Of a DNA stretch of 20,920 bases, positions 1-5,905 are shown one piece after another (position 1 is the stretch's first letter; each line of letters starts with the position of its first letter). This DNA is from a virus. The stretch spans positions 1 through 20,920 of the IMG/VR virus record IMGVR_UViG_3300033981_000926, one strand, 5' to 3'. Below the pieces are notes generated by a model. It saw nothing but the letters and a program-made list of their open reading frames with translations. It did no database searches and was not told where the DNA came from. Position numbers and translations under genes: made by a program.

Positions 1-9
1 CCCGCTTCC

Positions 10-390
10 ATGCTCCAACCTGTCCAGCGGATGTCCCCGCCCGCTGTCCCCAGTGATAGCATGTCCCCATCCGCGCAAAGCGGTCGTGTCCCCGCTGTCC
101 CCACTGCCGCGCAAGCTGCCGCTGATGTGAACGCCGAGAACGGTGCGAGAAGCCGCTCCGCCGCGCTGCGCTACTCGGCTCGCAACCTAGAACACCTCGC
201 GGACCTGGACCCGGAGGAGGGCGTGCTCCTGGCCCCGCAGGCCGCCTCGCTCGTCAAAGTAGCTGCTACCGCCGGCGACTGGGCCGCACCTGCATCCACA
301 TCGCTCTCGATCAGCCTGCTCTCAGCCGTGTCGGTTCAGCTTGGCCCATCGCAAGACTGCGAGTCCAGTGTGGAACACCTCGAACAGTAG
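10..390 (+). CDS. Hypothetical protein, open at left edge
   Basis: I do not recognise this protein. The frame is open from the first base of the window, so the gene may begin further left. The ATG at 10 is only the first visible start, and an in-frame GTG at 127 is an alternative. The first 40 residues are low-complexity Ser/Pro/Ala encoded by a run of TGTCCCC repeats. The rest (about residues 45-90) reads as an amphipathic helical segment, for example NLEHLADLDPEEGVLL, followed by a Ser-rich tail. A small DNA-binding or terminase-small-subunit-like role is conceivable from size and composition, but no motif supports it. It is followed by about 400 bp of non-coding DNA, so it is probably the last gene of the unit to its left. 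The 5' part may be regulatory DNA rather than coding. Confidence 0.4.
   Translation: MLQPVQRMSPPAVPSDSMSPSAQSGRVPAVPTAAQAAADVNAENGARSRSAALRYSARNLEHLADLDPEEGVLLAPQAASLVKVAATAGDWAAPASTSLSISLLSAVSVQLGPSQDCESSVEHLEQ
32..102. repeat. Five copies of TGTCCCC in 71 bp
   Basis: The heptamer TGTCCCC starts at 32, 45, 62, 87 and 96, all in the same orientation. Spacing is irregular (13, 17, 25 and 9 bp) and is not a multiple of three, so it is not a codon repeat. Near copies (TGTCCCT, CGTCCCC) lie in the intergenic DNA around 635-651. It could be a binding-site array or simple low-complexity drift. Confidence 0.6.
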
Positions 391-647
391 CGCCAAGCTG
401 ACACGGATTCTGTAAGTCACTGACAAGTCGAGACTTGCGAAAGGTGCGAGCTTTATCTTAGCTGTGTTGTCACACGTTATATCTGTGACCGTGCCAGAAA
501 AAGCATTCTTGGTTCAGCCGAGAGGGTGGAGGGGGTGGTTCAGGCTTTTCCCACGACCGGCGGGCCGTTACTACGTAGCCCCATCACAGATTTTTCGGTT
601 CCGAATCGACTTTTCTAGTAATTCTAACGGCCCCTGTCCCTGACCGT

Positions 648-668
648 CCCCCTGAGCTGCGCTGGGGG
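648..668. repeat. GC-rich imperfect hairpin
   Basis: CCCCC (648-652) and AGC (655-657) pair with GCT (661-663) and GGGGG (664-668), with a TG bulge on the left arm and a TGC loop. No T-run follows, so it is not a typical Rho-independent terminator. It lies 10 bp left of a second hairpin. Confidence 0.5.
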
Positions 669-678
669 CGTGGGCGGT

Positions 679-697
679 GACGGTGGCGATCACCGTC
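679..697. repeat. Perfect 7-bp inverted repeat
   Basis: GACGGTG (679-685) and CACCGTC (691-697) form a perfect stem around the loop GCGAT. It sits between the GC-rich hairpin at 648 and the first TTTCAACA octamer at 706. It is either an operator or an RNA hairpin. There is no downstream T-run. Confidence 0.55.
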
Positions 698-705
698 TAG
701 CACAG

Positions 706-817
706 TTTCAACAGTGCCTATTCTTCTTCTTCTGTCTGGGTTGAAAACGCTAAATATGTTGACAATTGTTGAAAGCTGCTATTTACTCTGTAAATGTTCG
801 CTAAAGTCTTTCAACAA
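706..817. promoter_or_regulatory. Cluster of TGTTGAAA-type octamers (putative operator)
   Basis: TTTCAACA occurs at 706-713 and 809-816, and its complement TGTTGAAA at 767-774. One-mismatch copies are GGTTGAAA at 739-746 and TGTTGACA at 757-764. The 757 and 767 copies are exactly 10 bp apart, one helical turn. The 767 and 809 copies form a perfect 10-bp inverted repeat (766-775 with 808-817), and inside it lies a second perfect dyad, ATTTAC-TCT-GTAAAT (781-795), that covers the start codon at 794. The arrangement overlaps the predicted promoter, as expected for a repressor or activator binding array. The DNA-binding protein is unknown. Confidence 0.55.
759..787 (+). promoter_or_regulatory. 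Sigma70-like promoter of the left gene run
   Basis: A perfect -35 box TTGACA (759-764) is followed after 17 bp by TTTACT (782-787), a 4-of-6 match to the -10 box. Transcription would start close to 794, which is the A of the ATG of the next gene. The -35 box is itself part of one octamer copy, so regulation by the protein bound there is likely. Confidence 0.5.
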
Positions 818-1240
818 ATCTTCGATTCCTCGATTGCCGAGAATTACCGTTATCGGCACATTTTCATGGATATGCTGGTGCTGGCGGACCCGGATGGAGG
901 CATTGACATGACGTTGGAGGCGATAGCGCGAAGGACGAATGTGCCGGTGGATGAGTTGCGGGAGGCAATTACGGCCTTGAGCCTGCCAGATGCGTCGTCG
1001 AGGACACAGGAGTTTGAAGGGCGGCGGTTGGTGCCGATTGACGCGAAACGAAGCTGGGGCTGGCGGGTGGTCAGCTACGGGCATTACCGGGCGATTCGGG
1101 ATGAGGAGACGCGGCGGCAGTATCAGCGGGACTACTACGTTGAGCGGAAGGCAAAGAAGTCGCTGAAAAAGCAGGTTCGGACGGCACGAGACGGCAATCC
1201 GCAAGCGACAATGCTACCGAGGGCACCGCATGAACCTTGA
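794..1240 (+). CDS. Winged-helix phage replication/regulatory-type protein
   Basis: This 148-aa protein resembles small phage proteins with a winged-helix domain, similar to the N-terminal part of replisome-organiser/DnaD-like proteins; I recognise the style, not an exact match. Residues 1-30 (MFAKVFQQIFDSS, then HIFMDMLVLAD) give the opening helices. IDMTLEAIARRTNVPVDELREAI (38-60, shown here in part) is a helix-turn-helix, and RRLVPI...WGWRVVSYGHYR (77-99) fits the wing strands. The tail from 101 is very basic. It probably binds DNA near an origin or recruits host replication proteins; this is inference. No Shine-Dalgarno sequence precedes ATG 794 and the promoter predicts transcription starting at about the same base, so the mRNA may be leaderless. 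It heads a run of small overlapping genes. Confidence 0.75.
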   Translation: MFAKVFQQIFDSSIAENYRYRHIFMDMLVLADPDGGIDMTLEAIARRTNVPVDELREAITALSLPDASSRTQEFEGRRLVPIDAKRSWGWRVVSYGHYRAIRDEETRRQYQRDYYVERKAKKSLKKQVRTARDGNPQATMLPRAPHEP

Positions 1241-1424
1241 GGAACGGCAATTCCTGCGCCGGAAACGGCTCTTAAACGCGCCGTTGGGCGTTCCGGGTGC
1301 TTGGCTAAGGGAAGTGAGTGCGGCGGGCAAGGAGGTCCATTCTCTTTACTGCCAGTGCTCGGATTGCTGGAGGCCGGTCACAGATGAGGACAGGGCGCGG
1401 TGGGAGAAGAAGCGAATCCACTGA
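1230..1424 (+). CDS. Small Cys-containing hypothetical protein
   Basis: A 64-residue protein of unknown function. The start ATG lies inside the end of the previous gene (11-bp overlap) and has a GAGGG ribosome site six bases upstream (1219-1223), which supports this start and translational coupling. A basic N-terminal third (ERQFLRRKRLL) is followed by YCQCSDCWRPVT near residues 40-51. The C-x-C-x2-C cluster could be part of a metal site, but a single cluster needs either dimerisation or further ligands such as the nearby His. The tail is rich in Arg, Lys and Glu. A small nucleic-acid-binding accessory protein fits, but nothing proves it. Confidence 0.6.
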   Translation: MNLEERQFLRRKRLLNAPLGVPGAWLREVSAAGKEVHSLYCQCSDCWRPVTDEDRARWEKKRIH

Positions 1425-1428
1425 AATT

Positions 1429-1578
1429 ATGACTGATAACCAAGAAAAGCTGACTCAGGACTACATCGCGCATTTCTTCCCTTTTGACGGGAAAAAGTGC
1501 GAGTGCGACAAAAAGGCTGGCGTGAAGTGCAAATTCAATCGACTGACGCTGCCCGATGTCGTCAATGCCCTTTCCTGA
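1429..1578 (+). CDS. 49-aa hypothetical protein with Cys cluster
   Basis: This short frame begins at ATG 1429, five bases after the preceding stop. The frame is open further upstream (from 1318), but that part only overlaps the previous gene. The product has an acidic start, an aromatic HFFPFDGKK segment, then CECDKKAGVKCKF (about residues 24-36) and a C-terminal helix LPDVVNALS. Three Cys are packed in eleven residues, a pattern shared with the neighbouring small proteins. No strong ribosome site is seen, and translation may depend on the gene upstream. Function unknown. Confidence 0.5.
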   Translation: MTDNQEKLTQDYIAHFFPFDGKKCECDKKAGVKCKFNRLTLPDVVNALS

Positions 1579-1873
1579 CCCGCCATTCGGCCCTGTTGCG
1601 CTCGAAGATCGGCGAGCGGCGCGAATAGCCGGAAAGCTGAACAAACCGATTGGCGGGCCGAAATGGGTGAAGTCGATGAGCAACGTCGAGCGGGAGCTGC
1701 CGGACGGGGTGGTGACGAGTCAGGACCGCGCCCGTTGGGCGGAACGCTGGCGGCAGGACGGGCACGGCGAGCCGCAGATGGGCGCAGAAATCGTTTTGAC
1801 GGTGCTGCCTAGCCAACCTGTGCCGAAACGGGCACGGAAGGCGTGGCGGGGGCGTGGGAGGAGCGGGAATTAG
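1556..1873 (+). CDS. Hypothetical basic protein
   Basis: 105 residues if the ATG at 1556 is used; ATG 1565 is an equally possible start, and neither has a clear ribosome site. The gene overlaps the end of the preceding one. The product is Pro-rich at the start, strongly basic overall, and ends in KRARKAWRGRGRSGN, a likely nucleic-acid-contacting tail. VTSQDRARWAERWRQ (about 53-67) echoes VTDEDRARWEKK in the small protein encoded at 1230, so the two may share a short helical motif. Its stop codon interlocks with that of the minus-strand gene that follows. No known family recognised. Confidence 0.5.
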   Translation: MSSMPFPDPPFGPVALEDRRAARIAGKLNKPIGGPKWVKSMSNVERELPDGVVTSQDRARWAERWRQDGHGEPQMGAEIVLTVLPSQPVPKRARKAWRGRGRSGN

Positions 1874-2223
1874 CCCTCTACTCCAATCAATTCCTTGGCC
1901 CAGTCGAACATTGCCGCCAGAAGTTCACCAACCTCCAAAAGCTGCGAGCGAGAGCAGGAATGGGCAAATCCGTTGGTTTTCCAGTTGGTGCAGCCGTCCC
2001 ATTTGACTCCAGCGTGCAAATCCCAATCATCGCTATCTGAAAGTTTGTCGAATGGTGTTCCTTCGGATGCTCCGGCATTTCTCACATACGGAACGCCGCT
2101 GATTTCGCCTTCGATTTCAAAGGACCACAAATGGACGCAATGGGATTCGACCCTGCACATCAGCAAAATGCCGTCCTCACGGAAATATCGAACGGTGGGG
2201 GACAGCGTTTCAAACTTGTTCAT
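1870..2223 (-). CDS. Hypothetical protein, second gene of minus cassette
   Basis: A 117-aa soluble protein I do not recognise. The first half looks beta-rich (GILLMCRVESHCVHLWSFEIEG) and the last 30 residues helical (LLEVGELLAAMFDWAKELIG). There are four Cys and several Trp, with no signal peptide or membrane segment. Its ATG overlaps the stop of the upstream minus-strand gene (ATGA), so the two form a translationally coupled pair. Its stop (TAA) interlocks with the TAG of the converging plus-strand gene at 1873. The cassette runs against the surrounding genes, which is typical of accessory 'moron' genes, but no function can be assigned. Confidence 0.6.
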   Translation of the reverse strand: MNKFETLSPTVRYFREDGILLMCRVESHCVHLWSFEIEGEISGVPYVRNAGASEGTPFDKLSDSDDWDLHAGVKWDGCTNWKTNGFAHSCSRSQLLEVGELLAAMFDWAKELIGVEG

Positions 2224-2477
2224 AATTTCTCATCCAGCAACCGCAGCACGCCGAGCCAGTTCTCGCGCGTCTTGAAATAAATCTCCATCGTGGTTGCGCC
2301 GCCCTTCTCGTTCATCAGGTAGATGTCGATGCCGTAGAGCGAAGTGTCGTCCTTGTAGGCGTAGTAGCCCTTGAAGTCGATCTGGTTGAACGTGAACATC
2401 ACGTATCCGTCCACATAGACCTTGACCCGCCCGTTGAAGATTTTGAAGTCGTAGGTAAATTGAGGCTTGGCTGGCAT
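2220..2477 (-). CDS. Hypothetical protein, first gene of minus cassette
   Basis: 85 residues from the ATG at 2477, which follows a purine-rich GGGGAGAGTTGGGG stretch that can serve as ribosome site. The frame is open further upstream to 2558, but that extension runs into the divergent gene and is unlikely. The protein is small, aromatic and beta-rich at first (FTYDFKIFNGRVKVYVDGYV, then GYYAYKDDTSLYGIDIYLM) and ends in a helix (WLGVLRLLDEKL). Alternating hydrophobic strands suggest a compact beta-sheet fold. It is coupled to the next minus-strand gene through an ATGA overlap. Family and role unknown; it may form a functional pair with its partner. Confidence 0.6.
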   Translation of the reverse strand: MPAKPQFTYDFKIFNGRVKVYVDGYVMFTFNQIDFKGYYAYKDDTSLYGIDIYLMNEKGGATTMEIYFKTRENWLGVLRLLDEKL

Positions 2478-2492
2478 ATCCCCAACTCTCCC

Positions 2493-2514
2493 CTTGACTT
2501 TGCCTTTAGTCAAG
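2493..2514. promoter_or_regulatory. Perfect 7-bp dyad between divergent genes
   Basis: CTTGACT (2493-2499) and AGTCAAG (2508-2514) are perfect inverted copies around TTGCCTTT. The dyad fills most of the 51-bp gap between the divergent starts at 2477 (minus) and 2529 (plus). Each arm contains a TTGACT -35-like box pointing outward along its own strand, but no good -10 box follows at the right distance. An operator controlling both directions is the simplest reading. Confidence 0.45.
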
Positions 2515-2528
2515 TGGAGGTTCGGGCC

Positions 2529-2753
2529 ATGAACTACGCAAGAACTGCCAGTCTGCACAAGAATGGCGAAAAATTAGCTGTGCTGGTCGAAGTGGGGGTC
2601 CGCGACGAACGCCGCCTGCAAGTCCTGCTGGCTGAAACGCTCACCGCAATGGCTTCGCTGGAACGGGACGTGGAGAGCATGAGCGATGAGGCTGTTGCCC
2701 GGTATCTGGAGCAACGAGCGGGTCAGCTTTTAACAATCCCACAAAATCCATGA
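2529..2753 (+). CDS. Hypothetical helical protein
   Basis: The start is ATG 2529, chosen over the longer frame at 2460 because GGAGG (2516-2520) lies eight bases upstream. The 74-aa product has a short strand region (GEKLAVLVEVGV) and then a long amphipathic helix or coiled coil (ERRLQVLLAETLTAMASLERDVESMSDE, given here as two overlapping stretches: residues about 25-40 and 40-52). No motif identifies it. It starts the second part of the left plus-strand run and overlaps the next gene by four bases (ATGA), so the two are co-translated. Confidence 0.6.
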   Translation: MNYARTASLHKNGEKLAVLVEVGVRDERRLQVLLAETLTAMASLERDVESMSDEAVARYLEQRAGQLLTIPQNP

Positions 2754-2959
2754 CATCACCACTTCCCACCCAAGCCCCCGCCAAACGCGCCTGGACGCCC
2801 CGCCTGAGCGTCGCGGCCCGGTCCATGACCGTTGGCGCGTATCTGGACTGCGCGGACCGTGCCGAGGCGCTGTGCGTGCAGGCGTATTGGCGCAATCGTG
2901 GCGGCGACACGCGGCGGATGACAGGACCGGACTTTGTGCGCGTTTGGAGGCTGGCGTGA
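2750..2959 (+). CDS. Small hypothetical protein
   Basis: 69 residues, starting at the ATGA overlap with the preceding gene and ending in a TGATG overlap with the next, so it is embedded in a tightly coupled operon. The product is basic with a central helical stretch (MTVGAYLDCADRAEALCVQA) containing two Cys, then an Arg-rich part (WRNRGGDTRRMTGPDF). No separate ribosome site is visible. The coupled position supports reality more than the protein itself does. Function unknown. Confidence 0.5.
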   Translation: MTSPLPTQAPAKRAWTPRLSVAARSMTVGAYLDCADRAEALCVQAYWRNRGGDTRRMTGPDFVRVWRLA

Positions 2960-3126
2960 TGATCCGGTTTGGCAGCAAAAAGTTTGGCGGAATCATCAAG
3001 GGATCGTGGGCGTTTGGACTTTCGGCGCATGGCTGGGTGGTGCGTAATTACGACGGAGGCGATGTTTGGTTTCTGGTGCTCATTATTCCGGCGGCGGAAG
3101 TGACGTTTCATTGGAGGACACCGTGA
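2959..3126 (+). CDS. 55-aa hydrophobic hypothetical protein
   Basis: The start is ATG 2959, eight bases after GGAGG (2946-2950) and overlapping the previous stop (TGATG); the longer frame from 2872 is only a shadow. The peptide has a basic, Gly-rich first half (IRFGSKKFGGIIKGSW) and a hydrophobic patch (VWFLVLIIPAAEV, about 37-49) that is short for a transmembrane helix. A small membrane-associated or beta-structured accessory protein is possible. The GTG of the next gene overlaps its stop. Confidence 0.5.
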   Translation: MIRFGSKKFGGIIKGSWAFGLSAHGWVVRNYDGGDVWFLVLIIPAAEVTFHWRTP

Positions 3127-3266
3127 AACCCCAACCCGTCACCTGCACCATTTGCGGCGCGCTGGCTCGCCGACATCTGAACCTTTGGCAGTGCCGCCGG
3201 AATCCGCGCCACATTGCGGACCTGTTGCGCCTGGTCTGGTTCGAGTGCGGGCCAAACGGAAACTAA
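3123..3266 (+). CDS. Small zinc-ribbon-like protein
   Basis: 47 residues from GTG 3123, supported by GGAGG (3113-3117) five bases upstream and by a GTGA overlap with the previous stop. CTICG near residue 8 followed by WQCRRNP about 15 residues later and a further Cys near the end (WFECG) resembles a miniature zinc ribbon: C-x2-C, then single Cys ligands. His residues between them could complete the site. Such proteins often bind nucleic acid or another protein; the partner is unknown. Its stop TAA interlocks with the stop of the converging glycosyltransferase gene. Confidence 0.55.
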   Translation: MKPQPVTCTICGALARRHLNLWQCRRNPRHIADLLRLVWFECGPNGN

Positions 3267-3991
3267 AGCTCCACCGGGAGCAGCGGCTTGGCGCGGGCGG
3301 CGAGTTTCAGCCGCCAGAAGTTCAGGTGCGATTCCATGTTGCCGGTCGGGGTGTCGTGACGGCAAGTTTCGTGACGGGAAAGGTGATCTTCGCCGATGCG
3401 ATCCCAATGATAGGACGGCGTGCCTGGGAATGTGCGAATGTCAAAAAAGCTATTCGTGGAAATCCATGAATCGGATGCTATCACCATGTCCGGCGGGAAC
3501 AGCTTGTAGATGTAGTCCACTTCGGCGGGAGTCAGCCGTTCAAAAAGAGAGACGGCCCATCCATTGCATTTGATGGGCTTCGTTCCGTCCGCGTAGTGGG
3601 CGGTGTAATGCTGGCCGCAGACTTGCAGCGGGGACTCGTTGCGCTCGTTGACGCGATTCCACGCCTCGACCATTTGCGTGATGTGCTGCGGGTCAATCCA
3701 ATCGTCGTCGTCGAGAATCGTCCAGCAATCGGTGCGAACCATTTTCAGGTTGGCGATGTGCTGATAGACAGGGCGGGTGTAGATGTCCTCTTCGTTGACT
3801 ACTTCGATGCGGAGCCGGTGCGAGTCCGGGACGTTGAGCAATCGGAGCGGCGTCGGATGGCGGTTGATGACGAGAAGCCGCGCCCACGGGTAGTCTTGTT
3901 CGATGAACGACCGGATGGCGCGGGCGATAGTGTCGCGCCCGATGGTTTCCATGATTACGGTGACGGTCGGATTTAGAACGTGAGTTCTCAT
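3263..3991 (-). CDS. Family 2 (GT-A) glycosyltransferase
   Basis: 242 residues from the ATG at 3991, two bases after the stop of the collagen-like gene. The frame continues open upstream through the collagen repeat, but that part is out-of-frame repeat sequence. Features of a GT-A nucleotide-sugar transferase are visible. There is an N-terminal strand [19 protein letters not shown] (residues 8-26). [11 protein letters not shown] (91-101) carries the metal/nucleotide-binding DxD-type motif. [13 protein letters not shown] (196-208) fits the ED catalytic-base region. There is no membrane segment or signal, so it acts in the host cytoplasm. As the last gene of the minus-strand operon it probably modifies the virion appendage proteins encoded just upstream, with the Thr-rich tract as an obvious acceptor; host surface modification is the alternative. 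The donor sugar is unknown. Confidence 0.8.
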   Translation of the reverse strand: MRTHVLNPTVTVIMETIGRDTIARAIRSFIEQDYPWARLLVINRHPTPLRLLNVPDSHRLRIEVVNEEDIYTRPVYQHIANLKMVRTDCWTILDDDDWIDPQHITQMVEAWNRVNERNESPLQVCGQHYTAHYADGTKPIKCNGWAVSLFERLTPAEVDYIYKLFPPDMVIASDSWISTNSFFDIRTFPGTPSYHWDRIGEDHLSRHETCRHDTPTGNMESHLNFWRLKLAARAKPLLPVEL

Positions 3992-3993
3992 GG

Positions 3994-4782
3994 TTATGAT
4001 CCGCTGGGGCCGGTTGGGCCGGTTGGGCCAGTCGCCCCGGTCGGTCCAGTCGGGCCGGTCGCCCCCGTTGCTCCTGTCGGACCTGTGGCACCCGTTGGGC
4101 CTGTCGGGCCTGTGGGACCGGTTGCGCCAGTAGGACCGGTCCCTGCCGTCCACGCCCAGTTCGGCACAAGTCCCCAAATCAAATCGCCGCCGGACGTGGC
4201 TTTGCGCGCCTTTTGCAGATGGGTGGTGGTAAGCTGGTCGATGCGAAGGCTTGTTCTCAGGTCCGGGAAATCGCCGGGATCAGGAAACGGAGCGTCCGGC
4301 ATACCATTGACCGTGCTCTTTTCGGTCTGACAGGCGCGCACGTAGGCAATGGGTTGTCGCCAGACGTTGCTCACCCCGGCGTTGTTCGTGAACATCGAGT
4401 TGCCCCAGCTTGCGCCCCATGTCAGCGTTGGGCCTGCGGTGATTGCCCCGGCAAAGCTAAACGTCATCTCCAGCCACACCCAATCCCCGCTAGTCAGCGT
4501 CATCCGGTTGTCGATATTGGCGATGGCGGCGGTCTGTGTCAGGTCGGCTTCATCGAGGAAAATCCAGCCGCGCCGCACGTAGGCGTAAGCGGTCGTCTCG
4601 GCATTGGACGTGAAGCCAGCGCCATACACCTCGAACGGGTGGAGCTTGAGCAGCGCCGGGATGCGGGTGAGAGAATCCGGGTTGCGCCCAGGATATTCGG
4701 ACGCGCCTCCGGCATCCGGTTCCGGCAGTCCGGCTGGAATGACTTCCCGTATACGGGCCAGCGTGGCGTCAAGTTCTTCCAT
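3994..4782 (-). CDS. Collagen-like appendage protein
   Basis: A 262-aa probable structural (fibre or appendage) protein. Residues 1-210 form a mixed domain with Trp-rich beta stretches ([14 protein letters not shown] at 99-112, [13 protein letters not shown]) and no recognised family. Residues 215-259 are 15 uninterrupted collagen-type triplets, 14 of them GPT or GAT, after which the protein ends at once in GS. Collagen-like stalks trimerise in phage fibres and bacterial exosporium proteins. Here the tract is at the extreme C-terminus with no trimerisation domain after it, which is unusual. The ATG overlaps the stop of the upstream gene (TGATG), and the glycosyltransferase follows two bases after its stop. 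The role as a virion surface protein is inferred from this context. Confidence 0.7.
   Translation of the reverse strand: MEELDATLARIREVIPAGLPEPDAGGASEYPGRNPDSLTRIPALLKLHPFEVYGAGFTSNAETTAYAYVRRGWIFLDEADLTQTAAIANIDNRMTLTSGDWVWLEMTFSFAGAITAGPTLTWGASWGNSMFTNNAGVSNVWRQPIAYVRACQTEKSTVNGMPDAPFPDPGDFPDLRTSLRIDQLTTTHLQKARKATSGGDLIWGLVPNWAWTAGTGPTGATGPTGPTGPTGATGPTGATGATGPTGPTGATGPTGPTGPSGS
3997..4140 (-). repeat. Collagen-like Gly-Pro/Ala-Thr coding repeat
   Basis: A GC-rich 9-bp-based repeat encodes 15 Gly-X-Y triplets, with Thr at Y in all but the last. The complementary strand reads as a Gly-Pro-Val repeat and the other minus-strand frame is also free of stops, so all these frames are open here by composition. 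Such repeats change length by slippage in whole triplets. Confidence 0.9.
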
Positions 4783-5864
4783 CAGAACGTATCAGCTTGA
4801 ATCTTGGTCAGCCGCCAGAGGTTGTATTTCCAGTATTCAACCACTGCGGAAAGCACCACTCCGGTTCTTCCCGGATAGGCGCTGGCTGTCGGCGAGGTGT
4901 TTCCCCACGAAACGGATTCAACGATGTAGGGCCACTTTGGGTTTTCCGTGCCGGTGGTGTATGGCCCCAGCGTCACAGCGTTAGTCAGCACGTCGCTCTC
5001 GCGGATGGCCGGGATAAACCACGGGTCACGGACGAGATCAATGGTGCCGGGATTTTCCAGCGTCAGAGCAGCTTGTGCCGTCAGCATGTTCGCCTGGGTT
5101 CCGAATGTCTTGGTGCGCGTCATCTTGACTTCGCGAGTCATGGATGCGCGCTTTGTCCACACGATGCTCAAAGCCGGGGTGCCGTCACGGGCTGTTGTCG
5201 AGTTCAGCACCGCATTTGTAATCAGCGCCGGAGCCTTCATCTTGCCGGTCGGGTAGTCCACCACCGACAGGGCCGCAAAGTTGGAAAGCGTCGTGGTGAC
5301 TTTCATGCCGTGAACGGCTGAAATCGGCTGATAAGTGATTTCGCTGCCTGCAACCTGCGTGAATGGCAGAGTTGGCTTTGTGATCATCTGCATCGTGACA
5401 GTGACTTCGGTGCCAGTCTCTCCGTCCACTTCGGCCCGTATCATTTCCGTTCCCGGCAAATCTCGGGTTTCGTTGATTTCCGTGGCGATCAGGTCGTCGT
5501 TTTCCTGCTCGTAAAAGTTGCGAATCAACACGACTGAACTCACCGTTTCAGAACTGGCAATGTTGGCTTTGATATTTCTCCGGCGCTTAACCGTGACGAT
5601 TTTGCTGTCGCGATCAATCCGGGTGCTCGTTACCCACGGGCCGGGGAAAATCGAGTAGGACCACATGACGCGCCCATCGTTTTCTGCGGGAGCAGCGCCA
5701 TGAAAGACGTGATTCGGCCAATTTACTTCGTCGGGATGCGGCGCGAGGTCGGCTGGAACGGCGTAGCCGGGGGCGCGCGGGTCGCACAGGATGCCGAGAA
5801 TCGGGTAGTCCGTGTTGTCGGCGTCGTATCCGGTAATTACCGTTAATTTACCAAGCTGGGGCAT
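4782..5864 (-). CDS. Probable phage structural protein, unknown family
   Basis: 360 residues from the ATG at 5864. The open frame extends to a TTG at 5942, but an extended -10 promoter at 5906-5914 would start transcription near 5899, downstream of that TTG, which favours 5864. The sequence is soluble, Thr/Val-rich and mostly beta-like ([40 protein letters not shown] near the end), as in baseplate, spike or tail appendage proteins. No catalytic motif, signal or coiled coil is seen. It is the first gene of a three-gene minus-strand operon with the collagen-like protein and the glycosyltransferase, overlapping the former by one base, so a shared role in one appendage is likely. The exact virion position is unknown. 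Confidence 0.65.
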   Translation of the reverse strand: MPQLGKLTVITGYDADNTDYPILGILCDPRAPGYAVPADLAPHPDEVNWPNHVFHGAAPAENDGRVMWSYSIFPGPWVTSTRIDRDSKIVTVKRRRNIKANIASSETVSSVVLIRNFYEQENDDLIATEINETRDLPGTEMIRAEVDGETGTEVTVTMQMITKPTLPFTQVAGSEITYQPISAVHGMKVTTTLSNFAALSVVDYPTGKMKAPALITNAVLNSTTARDGTPALSIVWTKRASMTREVKMTRTKTFGTQANMLTAQAALTLENPGTIDLVRDPWFIPAIRESDVLTNAVTLGPYTTGTENPKWPYIVESVSWGNTSPTASAYPGRTGVVLSAVVEYWKYNLWRLTKIQADTF

Positions 5865-5905
5865 GTGCGGAGTTTCTACTGCACTTCCGTAAAAATAGCA
5901 ATTGC

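Larger units (their letters stand above)
391..793. other. Non-coding, inverted-repeat-rich intergenic region
   Basis: No convincing gene lies in these 400 bp; the short frames that enter it have no ribosome site and no recognisable product. It contains a CTACGTAG palindrome (571-578), a TTCGG-TT-CCGAA dyad (594-605), two GC-rich hairpins (648-668 and 679-697), and at its right end a promoter with a cluster of octamer repeats. This makes it the main candidate for regulatory or replication-origin function on the left side. I see no U-tailed terminator in it. Confidence 0.6.

Noticed and set aside
10-390. Small terminase subunit identity for the left-edge frame
   Set aside because: Size is compatible but there is no helix-turn-helix or other motif, and it is far from TerL.
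779-1204. 141-aa minus-strand frame
   Set aside because: It is antisense to the winged-helix gene, with no ribosome site and no recognisable sequence.
3980-4330. Plus-strand frame rich in Gly-Pro-Val repeats
   Set aside because: It is the exact complement of the Gly-Pro/Ala-Thr collagen tract on the minus strand. It has no ribosome site and its remainder reads as shadow sequence.
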